From: a virus
Direction: 5' to 3' (one strand)
Length of the DNA stretch: 64,000 nt
IMG/VR virus record: IMGVR_UViG_3300046660_000716
Location: 124,001-188,000 of that record
Positions within the stretch are counted from its first letter, which is position 1; every line of letters begins with the position of its first letter. Made by a program: the position numbers and the translations under genes. Below are positions 31,726 to 40,423 of this stretch, in pieces. The notes under the pieces were generated by a model, which was not told where the DNA came from, ran no database searches, and was given only the letters and a program-made list of their open reading frames with translations.

Positions 31726-32826
31726 ATGACGCAAAAGAAAGCCACCCGCAAGCTGCCGTCGCTGCCGAGCATCACCGCGCCGAAGGTCGTCGATGCGCGC
31801 TCCCAGGAGCAGCGCGATGCAGACTTCAATGCCCGTGGCAAGCGCGAGTCGCGCAAAGTGGATTTCAAAGTAACGGTCACCGTCGCCAAGTACCGCAACC
31901 GGGGCCGCGTCACGATCGCCGTGGCTCCGCGCGACGTCGCCAAGATGCGCGGCGTGTTCGGCCTGCGGCCCGGCGCCAAGCTGCGCCTGCAGGCGCTGGC
32001 CTCCTCCAAGGGCATCCTCCACCTGAGCGCCCACGAGGGCGGCTACGCGCTGAGCGACAGCTGCCTGGCGCTCACCAGCCTGGACCGGATCAACATCGCC
32101 GAGCCGCTGGTCGACATCGCCAAGCACGAGACCACCATGGAGTGGGGCGCCGACGGCTACGTCATCCAGATGGCGGGCTTTGCTGTGTACCAGGATCGCG
32201 GCGGCGACGGAATGCGCAAGCGCGACTCGAACGGTCGCCCCGCCGGTGCCAGCAACAAGGCCAAGTCCGAGCGCCGCCCGATCGCGGACGCGCCGGCCAA
32301 CCCGAAGAGCGACGAGCCCGCGTCCCCGCAGGGCCAGCTCAAGCTCGAGCCGGCGAAGCCGGACGTGGGCCGCGGCCTCGTTAACCCGTGCGTCGAGATC
32401 CCCGACCTGGGCGAGAAGCCGTTCAGCGTGCTGGGGCTCTTCCCCTTCACCAAGGACCCGAGCTGCGTCCACCGCCACAACGTCAACTCGCCGCCGCTGG
32501 CCAACGCCCTGTGGATGCGCCTGGTCCGCACCAAGTCGCCCCGCATCGAGAGCGTGGACGGCATCTACGTCTTGGGCTTCACCGCGCTCGACCCGCAGAC
32601 CGTCGTGCTGCGCGGCTTCGACATGGCCGACAGCTACTACGGCGGCATCGGCGACCTGGTGCTGGAGCTGCGCATGGACGACCTGACGTCGCGCGAGCTC
32701 GAGATGCTCGCCATGGAGATGGGCACCATCATGGACGCCCGCGCCGAGAACGAGTACCAGCGCCGCAACGCCGAGCGCCGGGCCAACGAGGTCCGCGCCA
32801 TCCGCGAGGAGATGTACGGCATCTGA
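31726..32826 (+). CDS. Hypothetical protein, two-domain
   Basis: A 366-residue basic protein with an AGAAGGAG site. N-terminal part (to about 160) is beta-rich with VDFKVTVTVAKYRNRGRVTIA; then a low-complexity lysine/proline linker (ADAPANPKSDEPASPQG); then a second domain starting at about 220 (NPCVEIPDLGEKPFSVLGLF) with a long helical C-terminus (AENEYQRRNAERRANEVRA). It stands alone between a terminator and the hairpin at 32835. No family recognised. Confidence 0.55.
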   Translation: MTQKKATRKLPSLPSITAPKVVDARSQEQRDADFNARGKRESRKVDFKVTVTVAKYRNRGRVTIAVAPRDVAKMRGVFGLRPGAKLRLQALASSKGILHLSAHEGGYALSDSCLALTSLDRINIAEPLVDIAKHETTMEWGADGYVIQMAGFAVYQDRGGDGMRKRDSNGRPAGASNKAKSERRPIADAPANPKSDEPASPQGQLKLEPAKPDVGRGLVNPCVEIPDLGEKPFSVLGLFPFTKDPSCVHRHNVNSPPLANALWMRLVRTKSPRIESVDGIYVLGFTALDPQTVVLRGFDMADSYYGGIGDLVLELRMDDLTSRELEMLAMEMGTIMDARAENEYQRRNAERRANEVRAIREEMYGI

Positions 32827-32834
32827 TTGAAAGC

Positions 32835-32859
32835 CCCCATGCCCGCGGAGGGCATGGGG
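32835..32859. terminator. Bidirectional hairpin between convergent genes
   Basis: CCCCATGCCC pairs with GGGCATGGGG around GCGGA. It lies between the stop of the 31726 gene and the stop of the prohead protease gene. Confidence 0.7.
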
Positions 32860-32867
32860 CGATTGAA

Positions 32868-33686
32868 TTACAGCGACAGCAGCGCGCCGCGGAACTCGCT
32901 GCGGATGTCTGCCTCCAGAAAGACCTTGACGATGGCCTGGCTCGACTTGACGATCATGTTCATCTGGCTCTCGTCCAGCGAGTACTCGACGCCCTCCAGC
33001 TCGAACTGCTCCACCAGCGAGCGCACGTTGGCGCTCTGGTCGCGGGCGTACTCGGCGGCCTGGGACATCGTCACCACGCACGCGCCCTCGTTCTTCATCG
33101 ACGCGGTGTCCATGTAGGCGCCGGAGTGTGACGGGAAGGTCACCCAGTCGTACGTCACCAGGGCCAGCGGCTTGGTGACCTCGACCAGATCCTGGCCCTG
33201 CACCTTGCGAACGCCGCCCATGCCGCGCATCGAGAAGGCCACGGTGGACTTGTTCTCGACGATCAGGCCGCGCATGTCGCGGCCGCAGGCGGTGGCCGCG
33301 GTCTCCAGCTGGCCGCGCACCACGCCGCCCCGCGCGCCGTCCAGGCCGGTCACGATGTGGCTGATGCGGGTCTGGTCGATGATCATCTGGCGGGCCAGGT
33401 CCGTGGTGAACGGGTGGTTGGCCTCGCCATACATGGTGCGGGTGCGCAGGCGCTCCTGCACTGCCGGCGCCGAGATGGCGTGCGTCAGCACGTCCTCGTT
33501 GTACAGGCGCTTGTTGCGGTTGGGCTTCGTGTCCTGCAGGTGCGACTCGAAGCGCACGATGCCGCCGGAGCCCGTGTCGGAGACGATCTTCGGCTCGGCG
33601 GCCATGATCGTGAGCTCCTGCAGGATCACGCCGATCAGCGGCTCGCCCGCGAACTCGCGCAGCACTGCGATGTTGTGGTTGTGCAT
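32868..33686 (-). CDS. Prohead core protease, T4 gp21-like
   Basis: A 272-residue protein with features of the phage prohead serine protease family. YGEANHPFTTDLARQ corresponds to the GE-x-x-HP segment holding the catalytic histidine; ISHIVTGLDGARGGVVRG to the ISHIV-containing strand; and STVAFSMRGMGGV to the catalytic serine region (SSRG-like). The C-terminal part is acidic and helical (SLVEQFELEGVEYSLDES), as in a self-cleaved scaffold tail. Such proteases mature the prohead by cleaving core and capsid proteins. It is isolated from the capsid operon by 7 kb. The start at 33686 has a GGGA site. Confidence 0.75.
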   Translation of the reverse strand: MHNHNIAVLREFAGEPLIGVILQELTIMAAEPKIVSDTGSGGIVRFESHLQDTKPNRNKRLYNEDVLTHAISAPAVQERLRTRTMYGEANHPFTTDLARQMIIDQTRISHIVTGLDGARGGVVRGQLETAATACGRDMRGLIVENKSTVAFSMRGMGGVRKVQGQDLVEVTKPLALVTYDWVTFPSHSGAYMDTASMKNEGACVVTMSQAAEYARDQSANVRSLVEQFELEGVEYSLDESQMNMIVKSSQAIVKVFLEADIRSEFRGALLSL

Positions 33687-33717
33687 GTCATTTCCCTATC
33701 ATAAGAAGGAGTACCAA

Positions 33718-34335
33718 TTGATTTTTCTGAAGATCTACCTCTGGGCCGGCCCCATTATCGCCGCGGCCTTCATGCTGTACGAGTACGCCAGGCGCGGACT
33801 GCGCTGGGCGCTGGGGCGAATCCTGCCCCGCGCCAGCCAGCCCTTCTGGGTGTGCTACCGCGGTCCCGAGGACGGCAAGGTCTGGGTGCTGTGGGCGTTC
33901 GCCATCGTGACCTGCATCCCTGTGGCAAACTTCTACGTCCTGTACATCCTGACCATCGGCTCCTGGCTGAACGAGGCGCGGTGGAAGCGGGAGCGCCTCG
34001 CCAGGGAGCAGGCAGCTTCGGCCGCTGAGATCCTGGCCGACCGTGTAGACGGGATAGCCAGGCCGTCCCAGGGGCGGTCCGGTGAAGGCTACGCCGTCTT
34101 CTCATTCAGCAAGGCGCAGATTCGCAAGCTCTTCCCTGACATGAAGGGCGAGATTGAGATGCGCAAAGCCGCGGATGCCTTCGCCGAGGCCATCAATCCG
34201 GCGGCGAATTACGACGGGCCGGGCCATGTCATACCGATCACGCTGGATTCGGACTCGTCCGACGCCGCGCGCTGGAAGTCCGGCCAGCCGCTGAAGACGA
34301 TCGACAGCATCATGACCTACTACGAGGAGCGCTGA
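33718..34335 (+). CDS. Membrane protein, two transmembrane segments (TTG start)
   Basis: TTG at 33718 has GAAGGAG six bases upstream; no ATG fits better. The 205-residue product begins LIFLKIYLWAGPIIAAAFML, a first membrane segment, and has a second at about residues 60-85 (VLWAFAIVTCIPVANFYVLY). The C-terminal 110 residues are soluble and charged (RWKRERLAREQAASAAEIL). It overlaps the next small gene by TGATG. Role unknown. Confidence 0.55.
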   Translation: MIFLKIYLWAGPIIAAAFMLYEYARRGLRWALGRILPRASQPFWVCYRGPEDGKVWVLWAFAIVTCIPVANFYVLYILTIGSWLNEARWKRERLAREQAASAAEILADRVDGIARPSQGRSGEGYAVFSFSKAQIRKLFPDMKGEIEMRKAADAFAEAINPAANYDGPGHVIPITLDSDSSDAARWKSGQPLKTIDSIMTYYEER

Positions 34336-34484
34336 TGGACGAGCGAGACCTGGTGGCCCTCGTAATTCTTGCCATGGGCCTCACACTGTACGGCATCCCC
34401 GTCCTGTTCTACTTCGGCGTGCACCTGGTCTGCTGGCTCCGAGACCAGCGGCGGAAGCACATACTCACCAGCAAAAGGAAATGA
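34335..34484 (+). CDS. Small single-pass membrane protein
   Basis: Forty-nine residues: acidic start MDERDL, one transmembrane helix (VALVILAMGLTLYGIPVLF) and a basic C-terminus (RDQRRKHILTSKRK). The start sits in a TGATG overlap with the preceding membrane protein gene. Such a pair of coupled small membrane genes is seen in lysis or envelope modules, but no identity can be given. Confidence 0.5.
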   Translation: MDERDLVALVILAMGLTLYGIPVLFYFGVHLVCWLRDQRRKHILTSKRK

Positions 34485-34486
34485 CC

Positions 34487-35239
34487 ATGTCCAAAGACAA
34501 ATCCCCGATCGACCTGAACAGCTACAACTGCTCGCTCGCGTGCGCGCTGTGCAGCAACTCCAACGAGCACGACGCGGGCACCGAGCTTTACACCGCCGAA
34601 AAGATCCTCAAGGACCTCAACGAGATGCTGGGCGACAGCATGTTCGAAGCCGAGTACGACGACTTCATCTCCGAGCTCAACGCAATCGGCAAGAAGGGCC
34701 AGATCGTCGTCGCCAACCGCCTCTTCAATTACGAGTTGGGTGACGACCACAACTTCGCCACTTTGAGCGAGGTCCTCGGACTGAACGACGCGACCACGCT
34801 GAAGCGCATCGAGGAAGGCCGCGCTCGCGGCCTAGGCCTGATGACGGCTATCGAGTCCGTCGACTTCAGCACGGCGACGCCGGACCTCCAGAGCGCCCTG
34901 CGCCGCTTCCTGTGGCTGGGCCACTGGGTGCTGGACCGGTTGGACCCGGGCAGCATCCGCGACGCTGAGCGCGCGGGCAACCTGTACACGCGCGCCGATG
35001 GCACTGTGGTCGGCACCGTCGAGAAGAAGTACACCTTCGATGTCGCCAGCATGACCAGCACCATCTTCAAGGGCGTGCCGCAGACGCAGTACACCCTCGT
35101 CCGTACCGCTGATCTCCTGGCCGCCAACCTGGAAGGCGTTGATGCGGACGATACGGAGAACACGCCGCTGCTGATCGAGCGCGGCAACTTCAACGACAGC
35201 TTCCCCGACATGATGGCGGACCTACGCAGCGAGGAGTGA
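34487..35239 (+). CDS. Hypothetical protein with a CX3CX2C motif
   Basis: The reading from MSKDKSPIDL (AAAGGAA eight bases upstream) gives 250 residues; an ATG six bases earlier overlaps the previous stop. Near the start NCSLACALCSN (C15, C19, C22) has the spacing of a radical SAM cluster, but no further radical SAM elements are seen and the rest is helical and acidic (LKDLNEMLGDSMFEAEYDD). It may be a small metal or Fe-S site. Function unknown. Confidence 0.5.
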   Translation: MSKDKSPIDLNSYNCSLACALCSNSNEHDAGTELYTAEKILKDLNEMLGDSMFEAEYDDFISELNAIGKKGQIVVANRLFNYELGDDHNFATLSEVLGLNDATTLKRIEEGRARGLGLMTAIESVDFSTATPDLQSALRRFLWLGHWVLDRLDPGSIRDAERAGNLYTRADGTVVGTVEKKYTFDVASMTSTIFKGVPQTQYTLVRTADLLAANLEGVDADDTENTPLLIERGNFNDSFPDMMADLRSEE

Positions 35240-35254
35240 CCGAGGCAGTGTAAG

Positions 35255-35280
35255 GGCGGGAACGGTCGCCCGTTCCCGCC
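35255..35280 (+). terminator. Intergenic hairpin
   Basis: A perfect 11-base-pair stem (GGCGGGAACGG and its complement) with a four-base loop lies 15 bases after the 34487 stop, between convergent genes. No U-run. Confidence 0.7.
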
Positions 35281-35303
35281 ACGTTGTGCTGCTCGTGCGC
35301 TGG

Positions 35304-35744
35304 TTAGTTGCGCGTGTCCGGATTGCTCAGCGACGATGGGCGCTGCGAGATGTCGACCATGTTGCGCTTGCCGGCGTTGGCCAGCAGCTTGCGTGCGGTC
35401 GTGGTGGCCTGCGAGCCGTACTTCTTCGCGATGATGGCGCGGATCGAGCGCTTCAGCATCGCGGCGCGCGCGTACTTGGCGAACAGCGGGTCCTTCTTCT
35501 GCTGAGCCAGCACCAGCGCGCTGCGCATGGTCAGGCTCGACAGCTTGGCCTGGCGGTTCAGGCGCACGATGTTGGCGGCTTCGGCCAGCGGGCCGCCTGC
35601 GGCGACTGCCTCGTCAAAGGCGATCAGCGCCTTCGATTCTTCTTCCGTGACCATCAGGCCCAGGTTTTCGGCGATCTGGTAGATGGCGTTCTCGCCAGCT
35701 TCGGTCAGGGTAGCTGGCAGGTTGTCGTTATTGTCAAGAATCAT
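35304..35744 (-). CDS. Hypothetical protein with basic C-terminus
   Basis: The 146-residue reading begins MILDNNDNLPATL (GGAGC upstream); an extension upstream lacks a ribosome site. It is helical with a strongly basic C-terminal part (MLKRSIRAIIAKKYGSQATT, then RKLLANAGKRN) that could bind nucleic acid or a membrane. It is a single minus-strand gene inserted between plus-strand units. Confidence 0.5.
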   Translation of the reverse strand: MILDNNDNLPATLTEAGENAIYQIAENLGLMVTEEESKALIAFDEAVAAGGPLAEAANIVRLNRQAKLSSLTMRSALVLAQQKKDPLFAKYARAAMLKRSIRAIIAKKYGSQATTTARKLLANAGKRNMVDISQRPSSLSNPDTRN

Positions 35745-35975
35745 GGGTTTGCTCCGGTTTTCTTCGAAGAGGAAGGGAAAGCGGGGCGCCGTCGCGGCCC
35801 GCAAGGTGATCAATGATCTATGTTTCAGTTCGGCACCAAACAGACGCGAGGTTTCGGCTTTCGCTCCCCATCTGGGTATCGGGCCGAACGGCGCTCTGGC
35901 ACCGCGAGCGCAAATGCGGTGCAACAGCAATTCATCGGGATCGCTCCGATCTCAGCATCAAAGAAGGGAAAGCAG

Positions 35976-37967
35976 ATGTCAGAAGTACTTCCGTTCCTCA
36001 AGACCTACATGGACACGGCGTCCGAGCGCCTGCAGGCCCTGTGGGGCCGGCCGCTCACCGCGTCGGAGCAGGCGCGCCTACTGCACGTCACCGAGACCGG
36101 CTACCGCGACAAGCAGGCCGTCATCGTCAACGCGCACCGCCAGGTCCGCGTCCCGACCAGCCTCGCCAAGGTGGCGGACTGGATGCACAACCGCAAGCCT
36201 CACGCCCCCATCATCACGGGCCACGGCACGATGTTCCGCCCCCACGAGGAGTACCGCTCCACGGTGGGCGACATGGTCTCGTTCCTCCTGGCGCAGCGCA
36301 AGGTGCTCAAGAACCGCATGTTCGACCTGATGCGCGAGGGCCGCCCGCCCGAGGACGCCGAGGTCAAGGCGCTCGACCAGGGCCAGAAGATCTACAAGCT
36401 GCTCGCCGTGTCGTTCTACGGCGCGTACGGCGAGAAGGGCTTCCACTTCTACAACGACGCGCTCGGCCCCGCCGTGACGTTCACGGGCCAGCTCATCATC
36501 GCTTCGACGCTGTACGGCTTCGAGAGCTTCATGATGAACAACCTGTGGCTGCGCAACCCGAACGAGATGGCCCGCCACGTCGCCATCTGCGTCGGCCAGT
36601 GCGAGGGCGGCGACCCCCGCGAGGAGTGGGGCGACCATCCGCAGGTGCCAGAGGTCACGCCGGAAATGGTCGTCGACCGCCTGATCGACGCGTCCGCTCC
36701 GGGCTGGGACTCGCGCACCTGCGCCGAGGGCCTGGTCGTCGGGCTGCCCGAGTCGGCGCTGTGGGCCATCCTCTTCCGGGGCAACCCGTTCCAGTTCCTC
36801 GGCTTCCCGCGCGCCCAGGAGCTGCTGATCACGGCCCTCAACGGCAAGATCAGCGAGGCGGACCCGGGCAAGATGGAGAAGCACCACCCCGAGGGCAAGC
36901 TCGCCATCGAGGCGCTGTGGGAGGGCATGAGCCGCTGGGTCGCCATCCACTGGATGCCCGCCGACATGCCACGCCTCATCGGCGAGATGACTCGCCGCGT
37001 GGTCATCCTGACCGACACCGACTCGACGTTCCTGAACCTGCTGCCCTGGATGGAGTGGCTCCGCGCATCCTTCGAACTGCCGGAGAACGACGAAGACCAG
37101 ATGCTCACCTGCCTGAACGTTATGGTGTACCTGCTGCGCCTCGTCAGCGACTTCCAGATGGGCGAGCTGACCAAGAACCTCGGCGTGCCCGAGGACAAGC
37201 GCCGGATGATCAACTTCAAATCCGAGTTCGTGATCTCTCGCATGGTCTTGACCAACGGCAAGAAGAACTATGTCGCGCTCGAGATGTACCAGGAGGGCGC
37301 GCGCATCGTCGGCGACAAGGTGACGCTGAAGGGCCTGTCCATGAAGAAGACGACCGTGGCGAAGAGCACCGGCGAGTTCCTCAAGGAATCCATCGAGACC
37401 AAGATCCTGCGCAGCAAGGACATCGATCGGGTCGGCGTGCTGCGCGACCTGGTGACCCTAGAGGACACGATCCGCGAGCAGACCCTCGCCGGCGTCCCGG
37501 AGTACTCGTCGCCGGCCACGCTCGGCCGGATGTCCGAGTACGCCGACAAGTACGCCATGCCCGTCGTGCGCGGCGCGCTGGCGTACAATGTGGCCGAGCC
37601 TGAAATGCCCATCCGGGAGGGCGATCGCGTCGCCATGTACAGGACGGTCGTCAACACGGACGTTGGGCGACTCGCGGAGGAGATCGCCAAGCACGAGCCG
37701 GGCACGCGAGGCCACGAGGCCCTGTCAGCGCTGCTCACGGAGTTCTTCGGCGACAACGCCCCGGAGGAGATGTCCAAGAACGGGTTCAACTGGTTCTGCA
37801 TCCCGAAGGACGCGGCAGCCATCCCGGACTACATGCTGCCACTGATCGACGTCGAGAGCGTCCTGCAGGCGAACTCCACGCCGATGCACCCGATCCTGGA
37901 GGCGATCGGCATACGGGTCTCGCGGGCGTCGAGCGTGGACTCCTACTCAAACATCATCCGCTTCTGA
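35976..37967 (+). CDS. B-family DNA polymerase, C-terminal (palm/thumb) part
   Basis: The 663-residue reading begins MSEVLPFLKT after a GAAGGGAAAG site; an upstream in-frame ATG at 35820 is less likely. Motif B is QKIYKLLAVSFYGAYG at 137-152, motif C is DTDS at 347-350 (VVILTDTDSTFLN), and NGKKNYVAL at 427-435 matches the KKRYA-type thumb-side motif. The segment FRPHEEYRSTVGDMVSFLLA resembles sequence that follows motif A in B-family enzymes, but the motif A strand itself (DxxSLYPS) and the 3'-5' exonuclease are absent. They must lie in another gene, giving a split polymerase. There are about 195 residues between motifs B and C, more than usual. Replicates phage DNA. Confidence 0.75.
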   Translation: MSEVLPFLKTYMDTASERLQALWGRPLTASEQARLLHVTETGYRDKQAVIVNAHRQVRVPTSLAKVADWMHNRKPHAPIITGHGTMFRPHEEYRSTVGDMVSFLLAQRKVLKNRMFDLMREGRPPEDAEVKALDQGQKIYKLLAVSFYGAYGEKGFHFYNDALGPAVTFTGQLIIASTLYGFESFMMNNLWLRNPNEMARHVAICVGQCEGGDPREEWGDHPQVPEVTPEMVVDRLIDASAPGWDSRTCAEGLVVGLPESALWAILFRGNPFQFLGFPRAQELLITALNGKISEADPGKMEKHHPEGKLAIEALWEGMSRWVAIHWMPADMPRLIGEMTRRVVILTDTDSTFLNLLPWMEWLRASFELPENDEDQMLTCLNVMVYLLRLVSDFQMGELTKNLGVPEDKRRMINFKSEFVISRMVLTNGKKNYVALEMYQEGARIVGDKVTLKGLSMKKTTVAKSTGEFLKESIETKILRSKDIDRVGVLRDLVTLEDTIREQTLAGVPEYSSPATLGRMSEYADKYAMPVVRGALAYNVAEPEMPIREGDRVAMYRTVVNTDVGRLAEEIAKHEPGTRGHEALSALLTEFFGDNAPEEMSKNGFNWFCIPKDAAAIPDYMLPLIDVESVLQANSTPMHPILEAIGIRVSRASSVDSYSNIIRF

Positions 37968-37990
37968 GCCGTGCCGGTCGCGGGGCCCAA

Positions 37991-38018
37991 TTGAGTCCCG
38001 CGATCAGTCACATATCAT
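37991..38018 (+). promoter_or_regulatory. Sigma70-type promoter for 38060 gene
   Basis: TTGAGT at 37991-37996 and TATCAT at 38013-38018 are 16 bases apart, 42 bases before the ATG. The TATCAT context CATATCATGC is shared with the 8063 element. Confidence 0.65.
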
Positions 38019-38059
38019 GCTCCCGCACCACCAACCATAACACTTGAAGGAAACACAGT

Positions 38060-39001
38060 ATGACGCTCAACAGCAATCCAACAGCACGTCGTTCCGGCTT
38101 CGGCGGAGCCCAGGCACGCGGTGTAGGCGGCCCTGGTCGCACGGCCACGCCGGCCGATTCGGGATCCGGCGGCGGCGGTCGCGGCGGCTACGGCGACAAG
38201 CCGAAGCCATCGTGGACCACCGCGGTTGCATTGTACGACGAGTACCACTCGAGCATGGAAGTGCAGATCGTCGCCGAGACGTTCCGCACCGCGGTGGCAA
38301 TCAAGCTGGCGCCCGTCTTCGCCGAGGCGAAGGGTCCGAGCGAGGCCGCGAAGGGCCAGCGCAAGTACAACCACGACGAGTCCGCGATGGTCGTCCTGGA
38401 CCTGAACGAGGTCATCGTGCTGCGCGAGCAGCTGAACGCGTTCATCAACGGCGACCTGAGCGAGGTCATGCTGGCCCGCCTGGAAACCAAGCGCCTGCTG
38501 CTGCTGCGCGCCGAGGCCTACTACGACAACACCCACCCCGAGTACCAGATCCACGCCAACGGCCTGGCCCTGTCGATCGAGGAAGATCCGAGCGACAAGA
38601 GCACCGGCAAGGTGGTCGTGTTCATCAGCCGCCAGAGCGCGGTCGTGCTGGCGGACGGCGCGGAGCCCGTCGCCTTCTATCCCGAAATGCAGGCCCTGCT
38701 GGCCGTGCTGGACAGCTACCTGGCAAACTGCGCGCGCGTGGACTACGCCAGCGTCCGCCTGCTGAACAACGCCGCCAAGGAAGCGGCACCGGTCGGCCCT
38801 ACCGCATCGATGCCTATGCGTCGCGGCGGCATCGGCGCCCCGGTCGCGCGCGGCGCGGCCTCCGCTGCCCCTGCGGGCTCCGGCGGCGACGCTGAGCAGA
38901 ACGACGTGTCCGCTCCTGCGGGCCAGGTCCAGCAGCAGGCCGGTGCGGTCGCCGACGTCGACCTGGACGCGGCCCTGGGCGGCGAAGTGCCTAAGTTCTA
39001 A
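38060..39001 (+). CDS. Possible single-stranded DNA-binding protein
   Basis: A 313-residue protein after the DNA polymerase piece, with its own promoter and perfect palindromic terminator. N-terminus is glycine-rich (SGFGGAQARGVGGPGRTA, then GGGGRGGYGDK). The core has an alternating beta pattern (AVALYDEYHSSMEVQIVAETF, KVVVFISRQSAVVLADG). C-terminus is an alanine/glutamine linker ending ALGGEVPKF, reminiscent of an SSB acidic tip. This layout and location suggest an ssDNA-binding protein, though no OB-fold motif can be proved. Confidence 0.4.
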   Translation: MTLNSNPTARRSGFGGAQARGVGGPGRTATPADSGSGGGGRGGYGDKPKPSWTTAVALYDEYHSSMEVQIVAETFRTAVAIKLAPVFAEAKGPSEAAKGQRKYNHDESAMVVLDLNEVIVLREQLNAFINGDLSEVMLARLETKRLLLLRAEAYYDNTHPEYQIHANGLALSIEEDPSDKSTGKVVVFISRQSAVVLADGAEPVAFYPEMQALLAVLDSYLANCARVDYASVRLLNNAAKEAAPVGPTASMPMRRGGIGAPVARGAASAAPAGSGGDAEQNDVSAPAGQVQQQAGAVADVDLDAALGGEVPKF

Positions 39002-39013
39002 GCGTCACCAAGT

Positions 39014-39037
39014 GGACCTAGCCCGCGGGCTAGGTCC
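39014..39037 (+). terminator. Perfect palindromic hairpin
   Basis: A perfect 24-base palindrome centred on CCCGCGGG, 13 bases after the stop of the 38060 gene, followed by TTCTCTGC. Confidence 0.75.
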
Positions 39038-39066
39038 TTCTCTGCACCTCGGAAATAAAGAGACCG

Positions 39067-39747
39067 ATGAATAACGCCAAGCTCATAGCAGTAGACACCG
39101 ACGACGTGTTGGTCCACATCACCACCCCGTGGATCCTGCGCGCCGCCGCGCATCCGGACCTCCGCCAGTTGCTGGAGGCCGTGATCGGCAAGCACTACCC
39201 GAACGACGGCGACCTGACGCGCGCCCTGCTGGCGCGCCCGCACCCCTACATCCAGGACTGGCTGACCGCGGCGCACGCGCTCTCGCCTAGCCTGTACCCG
39301 GCGCTGGACATGGTGTACCGCGGCGACCCCGCCTTCTACGACGACCTGCCGCCGACCCAGTACTGCCAGGCCATCCGGGCCGCGATGTCGATGCCGGGCC
39401 GCGTGGCCCACGTGCACGTCATCACGCACAACTTCGACAACGCCGACCCGTGCGCCGAGAGCAAGGAGCGCTGGCTGCGCAGGTGGCTGGGGGAGCGCGA
39501 CCGCGTGACCATCCACCACGTCCAGGCCGGCCAGAAGAAGTCCGACGTGATCGCCGAGCACTGCCCCGAGGCGGACTCGTTCGCGGACGACTCAATGAAG
39601 AACGTCGTCGACATCCTGCTGCACGACGGCTGCAAGCCCCGCGAGATCCTGATCCCGCGCATGGGACACAACGTCATGAGCGAGCAGATCGCGACCCTGG
39701 CGGTGCTGCGCAAGATCAGCATCGTCTACTACGAAAACGCACTCTAG
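39067..39747 (+). CDS. HAD-superfamily phosphatase-like protein
   Basis: A 226-residue protein with HAD phosphatase motifs: motif I VDTDDVL (nucleophile D10, D12), motif II VITHN near residue 120, motif III lysine in QKKSDVI near 158, and motif IV FADDSMKNV near 178. The order and spacing match 5'(3')-deoxyribonucleotidase-type and polynucleotide-phosphatase-type enzymes, with a helical cap between motifs I and II. A role in nucleotide or nucleic-acid end processing is inferred. GAGACCG precedes the ATG, a weak site. Confidence 0.7.
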   Translation: MNNAKLIAVDTDDVLVHITTPWILRAAAHPDLRQLLEAVIGKHYPNDGDLTRALLARPHPYIQDWLTAAHALSPSLYPALDMVYRGDPAFYDDLPPTQYCQAIRAAMSMPGRVAHVHVITHNFDNADPCAESKERWLRRWLGERDRVTIHHVQAGQKKSDVIAEHCPEADSFADDSMKNVVDILLHDGCKPREILIPRMGHNVMSEQIATLAVLRKISIVYYENAL

Positions 39748-39755
39748 GAGACGTC

Positions 39756-40118
39756 ATGAAGGCCACCGTCCACCTGGCGCCAGGAAGCGCCGACTACGTG
39801 CCGCTCTTCGACGGTGAAGAGCGGTCCCTGACCGAGCAGCAGCGCCGGGAGGCGATGTACCGCGAAGGCCAGTACATCGCGTGCAGGCCGATCGAGGTCG
39901 CAATCGGCACCACCCCGCACCATGCGGCGGAGGAAATGTTCGATCTCACCAATAATCCCGGCCGCCAGGAAGAGCGGGAGCGGATGTACGGCACCGGCCG
40001 CTCGGTCTCCACGGGTGACATCGTGGAGGTCGAGGAGGTGCTGACCGGCAGGACGCACTGGCTGTGCATGAGCATCGGCTGGAAGCAGATCAACCAAAGA
40101 GAAGGCCCGAAAACGTGA
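39756..40118 (+). CDS. Small hypothetical protein
   Basis: A 120-residue protein with TAGGAG before the ATG. The end GRSVSTGDIVEVEEVLTGRT has the pattern of small phage proteins ending in a S-GD-V-E-strand, of unknown function. It overlaps the next gene by GTGA. Confidence 0.5.
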   Translation: MKATVHLAPGSADYVPLFDGEERSLTEQQRREAMYREGQYIACRPIEVAIGTTPHHAAEEMFDLTNNPGRQEERERMYGTGRSVSTGDIVEVEEVLTGRTHWLCMSIGWKQINQREGPKT

Positions 40119-40423
40119 GACACATCGAGCGCATAGCGCAGATCGAACGCCAGCTCGCCGGCGTCGACAAAATCATGAAGTGCGGCGACCTCATCGCGGC
40201 GGGCCTCTCGGTCTCGCTCACGATCGGTCCGACCGCCGAGGACCGCGCCCCGGACGTCGATCTCGAGATCACGACCGAGATGCTCCCCATCCTCGAGCTG
40301 ATGAAGAAGGCGCTCAACGAGTCCCGCCGCGTCACCGTGATGTTCGCGCGCGAGGACATGAAGAAGCTCCAGGAGTTCTTTGCACGCGAAGACGCTGCTG
40401 TAAAACCAAGGACCAAAGAATGA
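40115..40423 (+). CDS. Small hypothetical protein (GTG start)
   Basis: A 102-residue protein starting with GTG in a GTGA overlap. Helix (IERIAQIERQLAGVDKIMK), a strand pair (GLSVSLTIGPTAEDRAPDVD) and a C-terminal helix (VMFAREDMKKLQEFFARED). No motif. Confidence 0.55.
   Translation: MRHIERIAQIERQLAGVDKIMKCGDLIAAGLSVSLTIGPTAEDRAPDVDLEITTEMLPILELMKKALNESRRVTVMFAREDMKKLQEFFAREDAAVKPRTKE

Noticed and set aside
35820-35975. N-terminal extension of the DNA polymerase to ATG 35820
   Set aside because: The later ATG at 35976 has a much better ribosome site and the extension has no polymerase-like pattern. It would not supply motif A.
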